From an uncultured Haliea sp. (lineage in GTDB: Bacteria > Pseudomonadota > Gammaproteobacteria > Pseudomonadales > Halieaceae), in assembly GCA_913062625.1 (NCBI GenBank), contig CAJXWP010000006.1, forward strand, positions 20,479-84,478: a stretch of 64,000 bases of DNA. Direction: 5' to 3'. Below, piece after piece: positions 54,692 to 64,000 of this stretch. The translations under genes were made by a program, and so were the position numbers. The first letter of the stretch is position 1. Each line of letters opens with the position of its first letter. The notes beneath the pieces were generated by a model that ran no database searches, had not been told where the DNA came from, and was given only the letters and a program-made list of their open reading frames with translations.

Positions 54692-56134
54692 TCAGCGATA
54701 GAGCGCCAACGTCGTGCTGCGCACGATATCGCGCCACTGCTGCATCGACATGTCGGGCAACAAAATACCCTGCCGATTCAAGCGGGAACCAGACTGCTCA
54801 CGATCAATCGAAAACACACACAGATTACCCGCACAGTGCAGGGTAATTTGAACAGCCAACTCCGGTGCCTCGTTCCAATTCGTGGGTTCTCCGGCGGAAT
54901 AGACGGTGGTTCTGGGAGCAGCCCCGACGGGACCGATTATCCGCACCCTACGCAGCTGTTCTGCCAGTGCTTCTGTCACCTCCTGCACTAGCCAGACACG
55001 AGAAATATCGGGCAGTAATTCCATCTCTGGACTAATAGACGTTATCGGCAACGCGAACACAATAGGCGTCACTCTGCTCTGCATCGTCATCACTAGCGCT
55101 CCACTTAGCGCGACTGCAATAGCAACGGCAGCAGCTACCCGAACTGGCCACCTCAACGCTGTTATCCGATGCCAGAACCCCACCATTCTCGTGCCGGAGT
55201 GCACTGCTGCAAACCGCCCCTGATGTGTCAGGCCCTTAGGTATTAATAGCGACGTATTGGCAAGAGATTCAGGTCGAAAATAGGGGCGGGCTTCAAGCAA
55301 CAGGCTATTGCCAGAGGATACTGGAAGCCTCAGCAACAGGGACCATAATATCTGTCGCACCTTACGCACGTGGTCGGCTCTCCTCGCAGGGTCCTTTTGC
55401 AACAGTCTATCGATCAGTTCTATCAGCTGATCCGGCAATTCCACGTCATCACCGACAATGTCTTTGAGGGGGCGCGCGGAATGCTTTAACAGTAAATTCG
55501 GATCAGGACGTCCGTCACGGAAAAAAGGCTGCTTACCGCTTAGCATACGGTAAAATAAACAGCCCAAAGCAAATAGGTCTGCACGTTCATCTAACGAGTG
55601 GCCGAGATACTGTTCTGGAGAGAGCGCGTGAGCGCTCCCCGCCTCCCATTGCCGGGATGGCTGCTCTCCTGTATTCCTAGCAATGCCAAAATCGGTGAGC
55701 TTTGCTCGCCCGGATTCCGTGATCAATACGTTTCCGGCTTTTACATCACCATGCACAATGTGCTGTTGCCGTGCCAGTGCAAGCGCCCCAGCAATGTCAG
55801 CGCCAACTGTCAGCACACTCGCTAGAGAGGGGCGTACCACGGCCAGGAACTCTTCTAGACTGGATCCCGGCACGTACTCCATGATCATAGCGAGGTGTGT
55901 ACTAGACTCTATAATGTCGTAGATCTGCACCACCTTGTGACTCTGCATGGTGGCCACCAATTGCGCTTCACGCCGCATCAGCCGGCGAGCACCACGCGTG
56001 GCAGGAAGGGTGTAGATTTTGATCGCCACTCTGCGCTGCAGTCGCGTGTCGTAGCCGAGGAATACTCGCCCCTGCCCGCCCTGATGAATCAGCCGCAGAA
56101 TGCGGTAGGGCCCTACTTTGCTATCAAGATTCAT
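54692..56134 (-). CDS. Serine/threonine protein kinase with C-terminal periplasmic domain
   Basis: A Hanks-type kinase of 480 residues. The Gly-rich loop is HQGGQGRVFLGYD, the ATP Lys is in RVAIKIY (about residue 39), the catalytic loop is IVHGDVKAGNVL (about 128 to 136), and the Mg site is LTDFGIA. Gly replaces the Arg of HRD, so it is a non-RD kinase. A single membrane helix lies near residues 332 to 351. About 130 residues follow outside; they resemble TolB-like N-terminal folds (VQEVTEALAEQLRRVRIIGP), a tentative reading. No PASTA repeats are seen. It starts 4 nt after the FHA/sigma-54 activator gene. Confidence 0.9.
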   Translation of the reverse strand: MNLDSKVGPYRILRLIHQGGQGRVFLGYDTRLQRRVAIKIYTLPATRGARRLMRREAQLVATMQSHKVVQIYDIIESSTHLAMIMEYVPGSSLEEFLAVVRPSLASVLTVGADIAGALALARQQHIVHGDVKAGNVLITESGRAKLTDFGIARNTGEQPSRQWEAGSAHALSPEQYLGHSLDERADLFALGCLFYRMLSGKQPFFRDGRPDPNLLLKHSARPLKDIVGDDVELPDQLIELIDRLLQKDPARRADHVRKVRQILWSLLLRLPVSSGNSLLLEARPYFRPESLANTSLLIPKGLTHQGRFAAVHSGTRMVGFWHRITALRWPVRVAAAVAIAVALSGALVMTMQSRVTPIVFALPITSISPEMELLPDISRVWLVQEVTEALAEQLRRVRIIGPVGAAPRTTVYSAGEPTNWNEAPELAVQITLHCAGNLCVFSIDREQSGSRLNRQGILLPDMSMQQWRDIVRSTTLALYR

Positions 56135-56138
56135 GTGC

Positions 56139-57701
56139 TCATTGATAAAAAAGCTGCGAATGGCGCAGATGACAACGTAAACTGTTCACGGAGACCTGCA
56201 ATTGTTTAGCGACAGCTCTGCTATCACCGCCGTGCTGAGTCAGGGCATGCTGCAGCTCATCCAGTGGGATTTCTGTGGCCAAACGATAACGAGATGACAT
56301 TTTAATACGCCGGTAAACCGCGCCCCGTGAAACCCCTAGCTGCAATGCAACACGCAGCGCTTCACTGCCGTTAGAGACCATTGCTTGATCAAAAACATCA
56401 TCGTCGATATCACGGATTTTACGGCGTGACGGCAGCTGTTCACTTAAGTGCGCTTTAGCTTTTTTCCCCAGCAGCGTTAACTGCAGGTTTTCGTTCAAGA
56501 TCGGCGTCTTCTCGCTTGCGAGAATGACCTGTTGGGCGAAGTTCGACAACTCTCGAACGTTTCCTGGCCAGCGATAACTCACAAAGCGAAAAAAAAGTAT
56601 TGCCCAAGCGGCAATGTCCCGTGCGAGACTCTGCGCATGAGGTAATAATTCCGTGCGACCAACTTCCGTCGCGCTGCGCTCAAGAAAATGCAATAACAGC
56701 TCACCCATATCTTCCGGGTGTTCGCGTAACGGCGGCAGCACTATTTCGCAACTCGCAAGACGATGGCGTAATGCCGCTTTGAAATGACACCCCTCACCCT
56801 CAAGCACTGCATCCGTGGCAGATATGACGCGCACATTCACGCGTCTTATCAGACCTCCGACCGCCTGAATTTCACGCTGCTCTAGGACACGTAACAACAG
56901 CGGTTGCAGCTCCACCGAGGCATCTCCAATCTCATCCAGAAACAGGCTACCACCCTCTGCCTGCTCGAAATAACCCGCGGTTGCCCTATCCGCGCCTGTA
57001 AAGGCGCCACGAGCACTGCCAAACAGGGCGGACGCCGCCAGCTCATTAGGGATCGCGGCCATATTGACACTGATCATGGGGCCTTGCGTGCGACCACTAG
57101 CACGATGAATAGCGCTAGCAACCAATTCCTTGCCAGTACCTGTTTCGCCCCGTATGAGCACATCTATGTCGTGTTTAGCAGCACGAGCGACCTGCTGCCG
57201 AATGTCCTCCATACAGCCACTGCTGCCACGCAGCGGATCACTATGACCGCTGGCTTGATCCGTTATAACGCTGCGCTTGGCGAGTCGCAGCATAAGCACA
57301 ATACTGTGACCTAGCATCAAAGGGACCCCTTTGAGCAACTTATCCCACTGCAGCTCGACGCTGCCGTGCAACTCGGTAGGACCGATGCGACAGCGGCTGG
57401 CTGAATCAAATCGACGAATCGTCAGCCGCTTACCCTGGTAGCTAAATTGCAATGCGCGGCGGCTGACATGAGCGTCATCGAGCGCTGCAGAGACGCCGCC
57501 ATATGTTCCAGTAAACTCAGGACTGCTGCGCCCTAGTACCCAAGGGGCATCACCGGTTTGCATTGGCACCACGGCTTTGTGCCCAATACGAGCAGTGTCC
57601 GCATGAAAAATAATTGTCAGCACGAGATCGAAACCTGCCGAGGCACCTCCCAGTTCGGCAATGATTGAAGGCAGGGTTAAATCGGTATCAGCGCGCCTCA
57701 T
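56139..57701 (-). CDS. FHA domain-containing sigma-54-dependent transcriptional activator
   Basis: A 520-residue enhancer-binding protein. An N-terminal FHA domain (about 50 to 135) shows WVLGRSSPEF and DDAHVSRRAL, the phosphothreonine-binding residues. The AAA+ domain follows with Walker A GETGTGKE (about 185), the sigma-54 contact loop GAFTGA (about 232) and Walker B GGSLFLDEIGD (about 250). The C-terminus appears to hold two Fis-like helix-turn-helices: QLGVSRGAVYRRIKMS and QLQVSVNSLRCHLRHSQ. The kinase encoded 4 nt downstream is its likely regulator through threonine phosphorylation. Target genes are unknown. Confidence 0.9.
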   Translation of the reverse strand: MRRADTDLTLPSIIAELGGASAGFDLVLTIIFHADTARIGHKAVVPMQTGDAPWVLGRSSPEFTGTYGGVSAALDDAHVSRRALQFSYQGKRLTIRRFDSASRCRIGPTELHGSVELQWDKLLKGVPLMLGHSIVLMLRLAKRSVITDQASGHSDPLRGSSGCMEDIRQQVARAAKHDIDVLIRGETGTGKELVASAIHRASGRTQGPMISVNMAAIPNELAASALFGSARGAFTGADRATAGYFEQAEGGSLFLDEIGDASVELQPLLLRVLEQREIQAVGGLIRRVNVRVISATDAVLEGEGCHFKAALRHRLASCEIVLPPLREHPEDMGELLLHFLERSATEVGRTELLPHAQSLARDIAAWAILFFRFVSYRWPGNVRELSNFAQQVILASEKTPILNENLQLTLLGKKAKAHLSEQLPSRRKIRDIDDDVFDQAMVSNGSEALRVALQLGVSRGAVYRRIKMSSRYRLATEIPLDELQHALTQHGGDSRAVAKQLQVSVNSLRCHLRHSQLFYQ

Positions 57702-57814
57702 CGTGGATTTAGGTATCCCTAGAGCGATTGCAAAAAACAGGGTGTCGGTTTTTTAAAGCTTAGCAGCTCAGCGCAAAAACACCGTAATCGCGTGACAATT
57801 AAAGCGGATACTTT

Positions 57815-58378
57815 TTATGGGCGGTCTGCATCCTCCAACTGCTGCCGATAACGAGGCCAGTCAAAGGCGGGTCCCGGGTCAGTTTTGCGCCCTGGCGCAA
57901 TGTCGCAATGGCCGACAATTTTATCCACGCCCATAGCTGGGTACTTTGCTATTAGCGCATTCGTGACCCCTGATAGAACTTCATATTGCGCATCGGTATA
58001 GGGGTCATCATCCGCACCCTCAAGCTCAATGCCAATACTGAAATTGTTGCAATCGCTGCGCCCTTCGTAAGTGGACTGACCCGCATGCCAGGCGCGTGCA
58101 TTGAAATTGACAAATTGTACAAGCCCACCCTCGCGTTGTATCAACAGATGCGCAGACACTTTCATACCACGGATCTCTTCGAAGAACGGGTGCTCGTCCC
58201 AGGCCAGGCGATTAGTGAAAAATCGTTCTATGCAGTCACCACCGTAACTCCCCGGTGGAAGAGAAATATTATGGATAACCAACAGTTCTGGAGTGCAGCC
58301 TGCTGGGCGCACCTCGCAATTAGGGGAAGACACCCGCCTCGCCTCACGCAACCAACCCTGCTCCAGTGTGTATTGCAT
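57815..58378 (-). CDS. ampD: 1,6-anhydro-N-acetylmuramyl-L-alanine amidase AmpD
   Basis: Cytosolic zinc amidase that removes the peptide from anhydro-muropeptides during cell-wall recycling, 187 residues (E. coli 183). Zinc and catalytic residues are in LLVIHNISLPPGSYGG, NNFSIGIELEGADDDPYTDA and IVGHCDIAPGRKTDPGPAFD. In species with AmpR/AmpC, its loss raises beta-lactamase expression; neither partner is in the window. It lies 113 nt upstream of the FHA activator gene, in the same direction. Confidence 0.95.
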   Translation of the reverse strand: MQYTLEQGWLREARRVSSPNCEVRPAGCTPELLVIHNISLPPGSYGGDCIERFFTNRLAWDEHPFFEEIRGMKVSAHLLIQREGGLVQFVNFNARAWHAGQSTYEGRSDCNNFSIGIELEGADDDPYTDAQYEVLSGVTNALIAKYPAMGVDKIVGHCDIAPGRKTDPGPAFDWPRYRQQLEDADRP

Positions 58379-58555
58379 ACCTGTTATTATTCCTGACAGT
58401 GGGTTTGAATGTTACCGAGTCTCCTGTTGCCTAGCCGATAGTCTACTCTGAATTTCTATCGGTAGGGGGACCACAGGCACCCAGCCACGGAAGTTAACAG
58501 CCACGGTAAGTAACTGCTACAATCGTGTTTCGTTTTCGCTACACACCTTTGTCTT

Positions 58556-59410
58556 ATGAACCAGCCCAAGCCCCAACTCATCGCTCCCGACCCTAACGTC
58601 GTAGAACTGAATGTCCGTGCTGCTTTGGCAGAGGATGTAGGCAGTGGCGACGTTACCGCCGCGTTAATTGCACCAGAGGCACGAGCGACAGGCCGTGTTA
58701 TTAGCCGCGAAACTGGCGTGCTGTGCGGACAGGCCTGGGTAGATGCTGTCTTCGTTGCTCTGGATGAGACGGTAAGCATTGACTGGCATCGTCAAGATGG
58801 GCAAACAGTCAACACAGGCGACACCCTGTTCACGCTTGAGGGGCCGGCTAGAAGTTTGCTCACCGGTGAGCGCTGTGCGCTTAACTTTCTGCAGCTGTTG
58901 TCGGGCACAGCAACAACCAGTCGTCGATACGCCGATATCGTAAAGGGAACCGGCGTCAAATTGTTGGACACTCGTAAAACCATTCCCGGATTACGCGCTG
59001 CACAAAAGTACGCTGTGCGCTGCGGTGGCTGCCACAATCACCGCATTGGGCTTTACGACGCCTTCCTGATCAAGGAAAACCACATCACTGCCTGCGGCAG
59101 TATCGCTGCGGCCGTCACCGCTGCCAGAAATTATGCCCCGGAAAAACCGGTGGAAGTGGAAGTTGAAAACCTTTCAGAGCTAGAAGAAGCCCTGGCCGCA
59201 GCCTGCGACCGAGTGATGCTGGACAACTTTCCTATTGAGCACATTGTGCAGGCCGTCAGCTTGGCGAGTGGACGCGTTGAACTGGAAGCTTCTGGCAATG
59301 TGACTGCAGAAACACTGCTCGCCATCGCGCAAACGCGTGTGGACTTTATTTCAATTGGTGCGCTGACCAAAGACTGCAAACCGCTCGATTTATCCCTGCG
59401 ACTGCTCTAA
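58556..59410 (+). CDS. nadC: Nicotinate-nucleotide pyrophosphorylase (quinolinate phosphoribosyltransferase)
   Basis: Makes nicotinate mononucleotide from quinolinate and PRPP in NAD synthesis, 284 residues. Signature blocks are [33 protein letters not shown] and [20 protein letters not shown], then [39 protein letters not shown] closes the barrel. The divergent nadC-ampD arrangement seen here is also found in Pseudomonas and relatives. Confidence 0.97.
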   Translation: MNQPKPQLIAPDPNVVELNVRAALAEDVGSGDVTAALIAPEARATGRVISRETGVLCGQAWVDAVFVALDETVSIDWHRQDGQTVNTGDTLFTLEGPARSLLTGERCALNFLQLLSGTATTSRRYADIVKGTGVKLLDTRKTIPGLRAAQKYAVRCGGCHNHRIGLYDAFLIKENHITACGSIAAAVTAARNYAPEKPVEVEVENLSELEEALAAACDRVMLDNFPIEHIVQAVSLASGRVELEASGNVTAETLLAIAQTRVDFISIGALTKDCKPLDLSLRLL

Positions 59411-59436
59411 AAATCCACCCCAAAACGCGGTGATAA

Positions 59437-59916
59437 CTAGAGCAAAGGCCGCTTGCTCACAATCACCCCGTTATTGTCGGCATAAATGTAATCACCCGGT
59501 GCGATGTTTACACCGCCGATGCGTAACTCAATATCGCGCTGCCCCTCGCCACGCTTTTCGGTCTTGATCGGACAACAACCCAATGCCTGCACGCCAATAG
59601 AAGTTCGGCCAATTTCATCCACGTCGCGGACAACCCCATTGATAATAAGACCGCTCCAGCCATTGGCTGCTGCCTTCTCTGCCAGTAGGTCACCCAGCAG
59701 CGCACGCCGCATAGAACCGCCGCCATCCACCATGATAACGCGGCCCATTCCCGGCTCCTCGACACACGCCTTTACCAGTGAATTGTCTTCGTGGCATTTG
59801 ATGGTGACGACAGCCCCCCCAAACTGTCGGACTTTTCCATAGTTCACCAGTTGCAATTCCAAGGCACCTACCTCGGGTGCCTCATCCGATAGATCAGGGG
59901 TCGAAATCGTGGTCAT
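59437..59916 (-). CDS. rraA: Ribonuclease E activity regulator RraA family protein
   Basis: A 159-residue trimeric protein that in E. coli binds RNase E and slows mRNA decay; relatives include oxaloacetate decarboxylase and HMG aldolase activities. VDGGGSMRRALLGDLLAEKA, GLIINGVVRDVDEI and DIELRIGGVNIAPGDYIYAD are the family blocks. The start ATG at 59916 has GGAG 5 nt upstream; a longer frame to 59994 is rejected. It converges on nadC with a 26-nt gap. Confidence 0.92.
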   Translation of the reverse strand: MTTISTPDLSDEAPEVGALELQLVNYGKVRQFGGAVVTIKCHEDNSLVKACVEEPGMGRVIMVDGGGSMRRALLGDLLAEKAAANGWSGLIINGVVRDVDEIGRTSIGVQALGCCPIKTEKRGEGQRDIELRIGGVNIAPGDYIYADNNGVIVSKRPLL

Positions 59917-60072
59917 AGTGACTCCAAAATTAGCGCAGTGCGGGCAGTATACATTGTGGCGTACAGACACAAACCGAACTCTGATGACCGCCACCTACGT
60001 AGAGTGTTGGCAATCGCTAGATTGCGGGTATAATTCCCCCAGACAATACCTAGTATATTTTTCATTCACAAA

Positions 60073-61047
60073 ATGAATACGGAGCGTGTCGTGAAAGTCA
60101 ATCGGATCGATCTCAACCTGCTGGTCTACCTAGATGCGCTGCTGCGCGAACGCAACGTGACTCAGGCCGCCAACCAACTCAACCTGTCACAGCCGGCCAT
60201 GAGTAATGGCCTGCGCCGTCTGCGAGAACTGTTCAACGACCCGTTACTGGTCAGGACCAGCGAGGGCATGACGCCTACTGAGCGCGCGCTCGAGCTGGAG
60301 CCGGTGGTGCGCGAGGTACTGAGCAAGATTGATCAGGCCGTACAACCTCGCGGGGACTTTGAAGCGGGTACTGCACAGCGCGTTTTTCGCATTATGGCCA
60401 GTGATTACGCAGAGTCGACCTTATTCCCCAGCGTGCTGGGAAAACTGCGCACGCTGGCGCCGGGCCTGACGCTGGATATCATGACACCTTCGGACGTGAG
60501 CTTTTTAGATGTAGAGCGCGGCAAAGTCGATATGGTGATCAATCGGTTCGACTCCATGCCTCAATCCTTCCACCAAATACACTTGTGGGATGACAGTTTT
60601 ACCTGCGTACTGAGCCCGGAAAATCCCGTACTGAAAGATTTCACACTGGAGAATTATCTTAAGGCCAACCATGTGTGGGTCAGCAAGACCGGCATGGGTG
60701 TGGGTGTGGGCGTAGACCCGAGCGACGTTCAACGCTTGGGATGGGTGGATGCGGCCCTCAACAGGCTGGGGAAAAAGCGTCAAATACGCGTGTTTACCCG
60801 TCACTATCAAGCGGCGATGACACTGGCAGAACAGAACGACCTAATCGTCACCCTCCCCACCCGCGCAGCACAGCTCAAACTGAACAACCCGCGCGTGGTA
60901 TTGCGTGAGCCGCCGCTAGAGATTCCACCGCTAGAACTAAAAATGGCGTGGAGTCCCCTGTTACAGCACAACCCCGCCAATAAGTGGTTGCGTAAATTGA
61001 TTGCAGACACCGCCAGAGAGCTCAACGGACAGGAGCCAACGCTTTAA
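60073..61047 (+). CDS. LysR family transcriptional regulator
   Basis: A 324-residue LysR-type regulator. The winged helix-turn-helix is in DLNLLVYLDALLRERNVTQA, then ANQLNLSQPAMSNGLRRLRE. RVFRIMASDYAESTLFPSVL begins the periplasmic-binding-like effector domain. The subgroup resembles NodD/LinR-like regulators. It lies upstream of malate synthase G in the same direction, so it could control glcB, though LysR genes more often lie divergent from their targets. Confidence 0.92.
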   Translation: MNTERVVKVNRIDLNLLVYLDALLRERNVTQAANQLNLSQPAMSNGLRRLRELFNDPLLVRTSEGMTPTERALELEPVVREVLSKIDQAVQPRGDFEAGTAQRVFRIMASDYAESTLFPSVLGKLRTLAPGLTLDIMTPSDVSFLDVERGKVDMVINRFDSMPQSFHQIHLWDDSFTCVLSPENPVLKDFTLENYLKANHVWVSKTGMGVGVGVDPSDVQRLGWVDAALNRLGKKRQIRVFTRHYQAAMTLAEQNDLIVTLPTRAAQLKLNNPRVVLREPPLEIPPLELKMAWSPLLQHNPANKWLRKLIADTARELNGQEPTL

Positions 61048-61070
61048 CGCCATTCACCTTTCTAATGGCG
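61048..61070 (+). repeat. Inverted repeat after the LysR stop codon
   Basis: CGCCATT and AATGGCG with a 9-nt loop, beginning directly after the stop codon. A second, AT-rich near-palindrome (AAATTAGCTAAATTT, about 61084 to 61098) follows. The first could be a weak transcription terminator or processing hairpin, the second an operator. No T-run follows on the plus strand. Confidence 0.5.
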
Positions 61071-61173
61071 GCGATAAAAACGATAAATTAGCTAAATTTT
61101 AGTCTGCCACCTAAACTCATTCTGTGAGCCGCCTGGGATTTGCCGTGGCCATCGTTTAATGAGAGGTATGAAT

Positions 61174-63351
61174 ATGACGGATCGTGTGCAACAGGGGAGC
61201 TTGCAGGTTGCAGCCGTTCTCAATCAACTTCTGGAAAACGACATTGCCCCTGGTACGGGTGTCACACCCGCCCAGTTCTGGCAGGGTCTGGAATCCATCG
61301 TTGACACGCTAGGCCCACGCAACCGTGATTTGCTGCAGACCCGAGACGACCTGCAGGGCAAGATTGATGCATGGCATCAGGCTCAGCCAGGTCACGACTA
61401 CGACCGCGAGGCCTACAAGACCTTTTTGCAAGAGATTGGCTACCTGCTCCCTGAGGGATCGGACTTTCAGATCAGCACCACAGGCGTTGATGAAGAAGTC
61501 GCCACGCTGGCGGGACCACAGCTGGTGGTGCCCGTGATGAATGCCCGCTACGCCCTGAACGCGGCGAATGCCCGCTGGGGCAGCCTTTACGATGCTTTAT
61601 ACGGCACTGACGTGATTCCAGAAACCGACGGCGCCGAGCGCGCTGGCGCCTACAATCCGGTGCGCGGCGCAAAGGTTATCGCCTACGCCAAACACTTTCT
61701 CGACCGTCACTGCCCGCTCACGGAGGGCAGCCATGCGGATGCGACAGCCTACGCATTAGTGGATGGCGCCTTGTCAGTAGCGCTTACGAACGGTGCGACA
61801 GGTGGACTCCGAGAGCCGGCACAACTGCGCGGCTATTGCGGTGATAGTGCGGCGCCGGAGAGCATCCTGCTGCGCCATAATGGCCTGCATATCGAAATCC
61901 AGATCGACCCGGCAAGCCCCATTGGTGCGACGGATGCAGCAGGCGTCAAAGACGTCGTGCTGGAAGCGGCCCTTACCACTATTCAAGATTGCGAAGACTC
62001 CGTCGCAGCCGTGGACGCCGAGGATAAAACCGTCGCTTACCGCAACTGGCTGGGCTTGATGCGTGGCGATCTGGAAGATCGTTTTGACAAAGGCGGCAAG
62101 ACAGTGACCCGCCGACTCAACCAGAATCGCCGCTTTACAGCGTCCGATGGCGGTGAGTTGGTGCTGGCCGGACGCAGCCTGATGTTCGTGCGCAATGTGG
62201 GCCATCTGATGACCACACCCGCCATATTGGATGCCAACGGTGATGAGATTCCAGAGGGCATTATGGATGCCATGTTCACGGCGATGATCGCGCTGCACGA
62301 CCTGAACAAGACGTCAGGCAGTGATCGCAACTCACCGCAGGGCAGCGTCTATATTGTGAAACCTAAAATGCACGGCCCGGATGAAGTGGCCTTCACCTGT
62401 GACCTATTCGACCGCATTGAAGATGTCCTGGGTATGGCACGCAACACCCTTAAAATGGGCATCATGGACGAGGAGCGACGCACCACGGTAAACCTGAAAG
62501 AGTGCATTCGTGCAGCGCGCGAGCGCCTAGTGTTTATCAACACCGGATTCTTGGATCGCACCGGCGACGAGATCCACACCAGCATGCACGCCGGCGCCAT
62601 TACGCCCAAAGGCGCGATGAAGCAGGAACCGTGGATCACCGCGTATGAGGACTGGAATGTCGATACAGGCCTGCGCTGTGGACTACTGGGTAAGGCCCAG
62701 ATCGGCAAAGGGATGTGGGCAATGCCAGACCTGATGGCCGACATGATGCAAAATAAGATCGCGCACCCGCAAGCCGGCGCCAGCACCGCATGGGTGCCCT
62801 CACCGACCGCAGCCACGCTGCACGCCATGCATTACCATGAGGTGAACGTCAGTGAACGACAAACCCAATTGCTGGGAGCGCCTCGCGCCTCGTTGGACGA
62901 CATTCTGAGCATTCCACTCAAAGGCGCCGCCGGTCTCAGTGAGCATGAGATTCAGCGGGAGCTGGACAATAACGCACAGGGCATACTGGGCTATGTCGTG
63001 CGCTGGATTGATCAGGGCGTGGGATGCTCCAAAGTGCCCGACATCAATCAGGTCGGCCTGATGGAAGATCGCGCCACCCTGCGCATTTCAAGTCAGCACA
63101 TCGCCAACTGGCTGCGTCACGGCGTATGCAGTGCAGAACAGGTGCGCGCCACGCTGGAACGCATGGCGGCCGTCGTGGATACGCAAAACGCCACAGATCC
63201 TCTGTATCGTCCCATGGCACCCGATTTTGATGCCAGCATCGCCTTTCAGGCCGCCTGTGATCTGGTGTTCCTCGGCGAGCAACAGCCCAGTGGTTACACC
63301 GAGCCGGTGCTGCATGCACGGCGGCGCGAACTAAAGGCAAGGAATCTGTAA
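61174..63351 (+). CDS. glcB: Malate synthase G
   Basis: Condenses glyoxylate and acetyl-CoA to malate, 725 residues, the normal size for the monomeric G isoform. Recognisable blocks include [48 protein letters not shown], and later [40 protein letters not shown] is also typical. The start ATG at 61174 has AGAGG 7 nt upstream; an in-frame ATG at 61159 is less well placed. It allows growth on acetate, fatty acids or glycolate, in line with the acyl-CoA genes in the window. Confidence 0.97.
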   Translation: MTDRVQQGSLQVAAVLNQLLENDIAPGTGVTPAQFWQGLESIVDTLGPRNRDLLQTRDDLQGKIDAWHQAQPGHDYDREAYKTFLQEIGYLLPEGSDFQISTTGVDEEVATLAGPQLVVPVMNARYALNAANARWGSLYDALYGTDVIPETDGAERAGAYNPVRGAKVIAYAKHFLDRHCPLTEGSHADATAYALVDGALSVALTNGATGGLREPAQLRGYCGDSAAPESILLRHNGLHIEIQIDPASPIGATDAAGVKDVVLEAALTTIQDCEDSVAAVDAEDKTVAYRNWLGLMRGDLEDRFDKGGKTVTRRLNQNRRFTASDGGELVLAGRSLMFVRNVGHLMTTPAILDANGDEIPEGIMDAMFTAMIALHDLNKTSGSDRNSPQGSVYIVKPKMHGPDEVAFTCDLFDRIEDVLGMARNTLKMGIMDEERRTTVNLKECIRAARERLVFINTGFLDRTGDEIHTSMHAGAITPKGAMKQEPWITAYEDWNVDTGLRCGLLGKAQIGKGMWAMPDLMADMMQNKIAHPQAGASTAWVPSPTAATLHAMHYHEVNVSERQTQLLGAPRASLDDILSIPLKGAAGLSEHEIQRELDNNAQGILGYVVRWIDQGVGCSKVPDINQVGLMEDRATLRISSQHIANWLRHGVCSAEQVRATLERMAAVVDTQNATDPLYRPMAPDFDASIAFQAACDLVFLGEQQPSGYTEPVLHARRRELKARNL

Positions 63352-63414
63352 AACCCGATGCCAACAACAACCATAGCCTGATAAAACATGTTTAACCTCG
63401 GCGTTATTTGGGGC

Positions 63415-63434
63415 AAAAAAACCGGCAGAACCGG
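63415..63434 (-). terminator. Possible intrinsic terminator of the pilin gene
   Basis: Read leftwards, CCGG-TTCTG-CCGG is followed by seven T. The stem is only four GC pairs, so it is a weak but correctly placed candidate, about 30 nt after the pilin stop codon. Confidence 0.45.
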
Positions 63435-63464
63435 GCTGTGCCTAATCGATTAAATCGCTAACCA

Positions 63465-63947
63465 TTAACCACGACAGTTGGCAGGCAGATACTTCTTATC
63501 AACCCACCCGGAAGCACCTGACGTTGAGCATGCCCAAGTAATAGTGGAATCAGAAGCTACGGTGCCCGTCAGTTTAAAGGCCGCAGTGGCAGTAGCGTCT
63601 GCGCTAGAGTTCCAGACAGATTCGTAGACGTTCGCTTGAATGGAGACGGATGGCGTCGCAACTGTGATAGAAAGACTGCGAACGGTAGTGCCGGTTGCGC
63701 GCACTGCGGTATTGATACCAAATTGAGTTCCAGCACCATCTGCCGGCAGCCCACCATTAGCTGCAACATATTCAGCAACGGTCGTTTTAGCTTCTGCCAA
63801 CGAAACCATCGCTTCAGACATCTTAGCGCGCACAATATAATCTTGATACGCAGGCAGTGCTATCGCAGCCAGAATACCGACAATCGCGATAACGATCATC
63901 AGTTCGATTAACGTAAAACCTTTTTGCGCCTTTTTTTGAATATTCAT
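63465..63947 (-). CDS. pilA: Type IV major pilin, PilA-like
   Basis: Structural pilin of 160 residues. The leader [10 protein letters not shown] precedes [20 protein letters not shown] with the Glu at mature position 5. [20 protein letters not shown] continues the conserved helix. The C-terminal Cys pair (TWACSTSG and LPANCRG) forms the usual disulfide loop. GAGAGAACA lies upstream of the ATG at 63947. A sigma-54 promoter would be expected further upstream, beyond the window edge. It is separate from the gsp pseudopilins. Confidence 0.94.
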   Translation of the reverse strand: MNIQKKAQKGFTLIELMIVIAIVGILAAIALPAYQDYIVRAKMSEAMVSLAEAKTTVAEYVAANGGLPADGAGTQFGINTAVRATGTTVRSLSITVATPSVSIQANVYESVWNSSADATATAAFKLTGTVASDSTITWACSTSGASGWVDKKYLPANCRG

Positions 63948-64000
63948 AATTGTTCTCTCAGTTGATTATTGGGTTATACACCGGTGAGCAACCTCTATCC

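Noticed and set aside
57720..57760. A-rich and T-rich arms (AAAAAAC and GTTTTTT) upstream of the FHA activator gene
   Set aside because: The stem would be almost all A-T pairs, too weak to call a terminator for ampD.
1..64000. tRNA, rRNA, CRISPR, prophage, transposase or integrase genes
   Set aside because: None was recognised. The only repeats are the short ones listed, and no mobile-element protein motifs were found among the reading frames.

Overview
The window looks like a chromosomal stretch of a free-living, probably marine gammaproteobacterium. The evidence is a complete type II secretion (gsp) operon in C-to-N order, a type IV pilin, AmpD, NadC, RraA, RlmA, YajQ and a DUF2058 protein, alongside many acyl-CoA dehydrogenases, CoA transferases and old-yellow-enzyme relatives. 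A member of the Cellvibrionales (Halieaceae or Spongiibacteraceae type) fits this mix, but that placement is inference from gene content. I see no rRNA, tRNA, CRISPR array, prophage or insertion sequence. Apart from one decayed CoA-transferase gene, the genes look intact.

Region 1 to 7.1 kb is a photo-oxidative-stress regulon. An ECF sigma factor and its ChrR-type anti-sigma factor are transcribed rightwards. Divergently, a leftward run encodes an FAD amine-oxidase-like protein, a DUF1365 protein, a cyclopropane-fatty-acid-synthase-like methyltransferase, FolE, a DUF2878 membrane protein and a DNA photolyase cut by the window edge. Both sides carry matching TGATCC-type promoters. Region 7.1 to 12 kb holds two short-chain dehydrogenases, a pterin carbinolamine dehydratase, a zinc alcohol dehydrogenase and a kinase-like phosphotransferase.

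Region 12.1 to 19.9 kb is the least familiar block: a phytoene-desaturase-like FAD enzyme, a TetR regulator, two sulfotransferase-family paralogs flanking a DUF1214-like protein, a luciferase-like monooxygenase and a dienelactone-hydrolase-like protein. It may handle a sulfated lipid or terpenoid. Region 19.9 to 33.7 kb has RlmA, an OYE reductase, a CaiB-type CoA transferase, a periplasmic fatty acid cis/trans isomerase, two YeeE/YedE-type membrane proteins, DUF2058, two adjacent acyl-CoA dehydrogenases, an NSS sodium symporter, an M24 aminopeptidase and a small rubredoxin.

Region 33.8 to 45.4 kb is the gspCDEFGHIJKLMN operon, tightly packed with several GTGA overlaps and one likely promoter. 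Region 45.7 to 53 kb returns to acyl-CoA metabolism: acyl-CoA dehydrogenase, DUF6285, phosphotransferase, CaiB remnant, a small membrane protein and a FadH-like reductase, followed by carbonic anhydrase and another kinase-like gene. Region 53 to 64 kb carries YajQ, a ketopantoate-reductase-like protein, a Ser/Thr kinase paired with an FHA-domain sigma-54 activator, AmpD, NadC, RraA, a LysR regulator next to malate synthase G, and a type IV pilin at the right edge.
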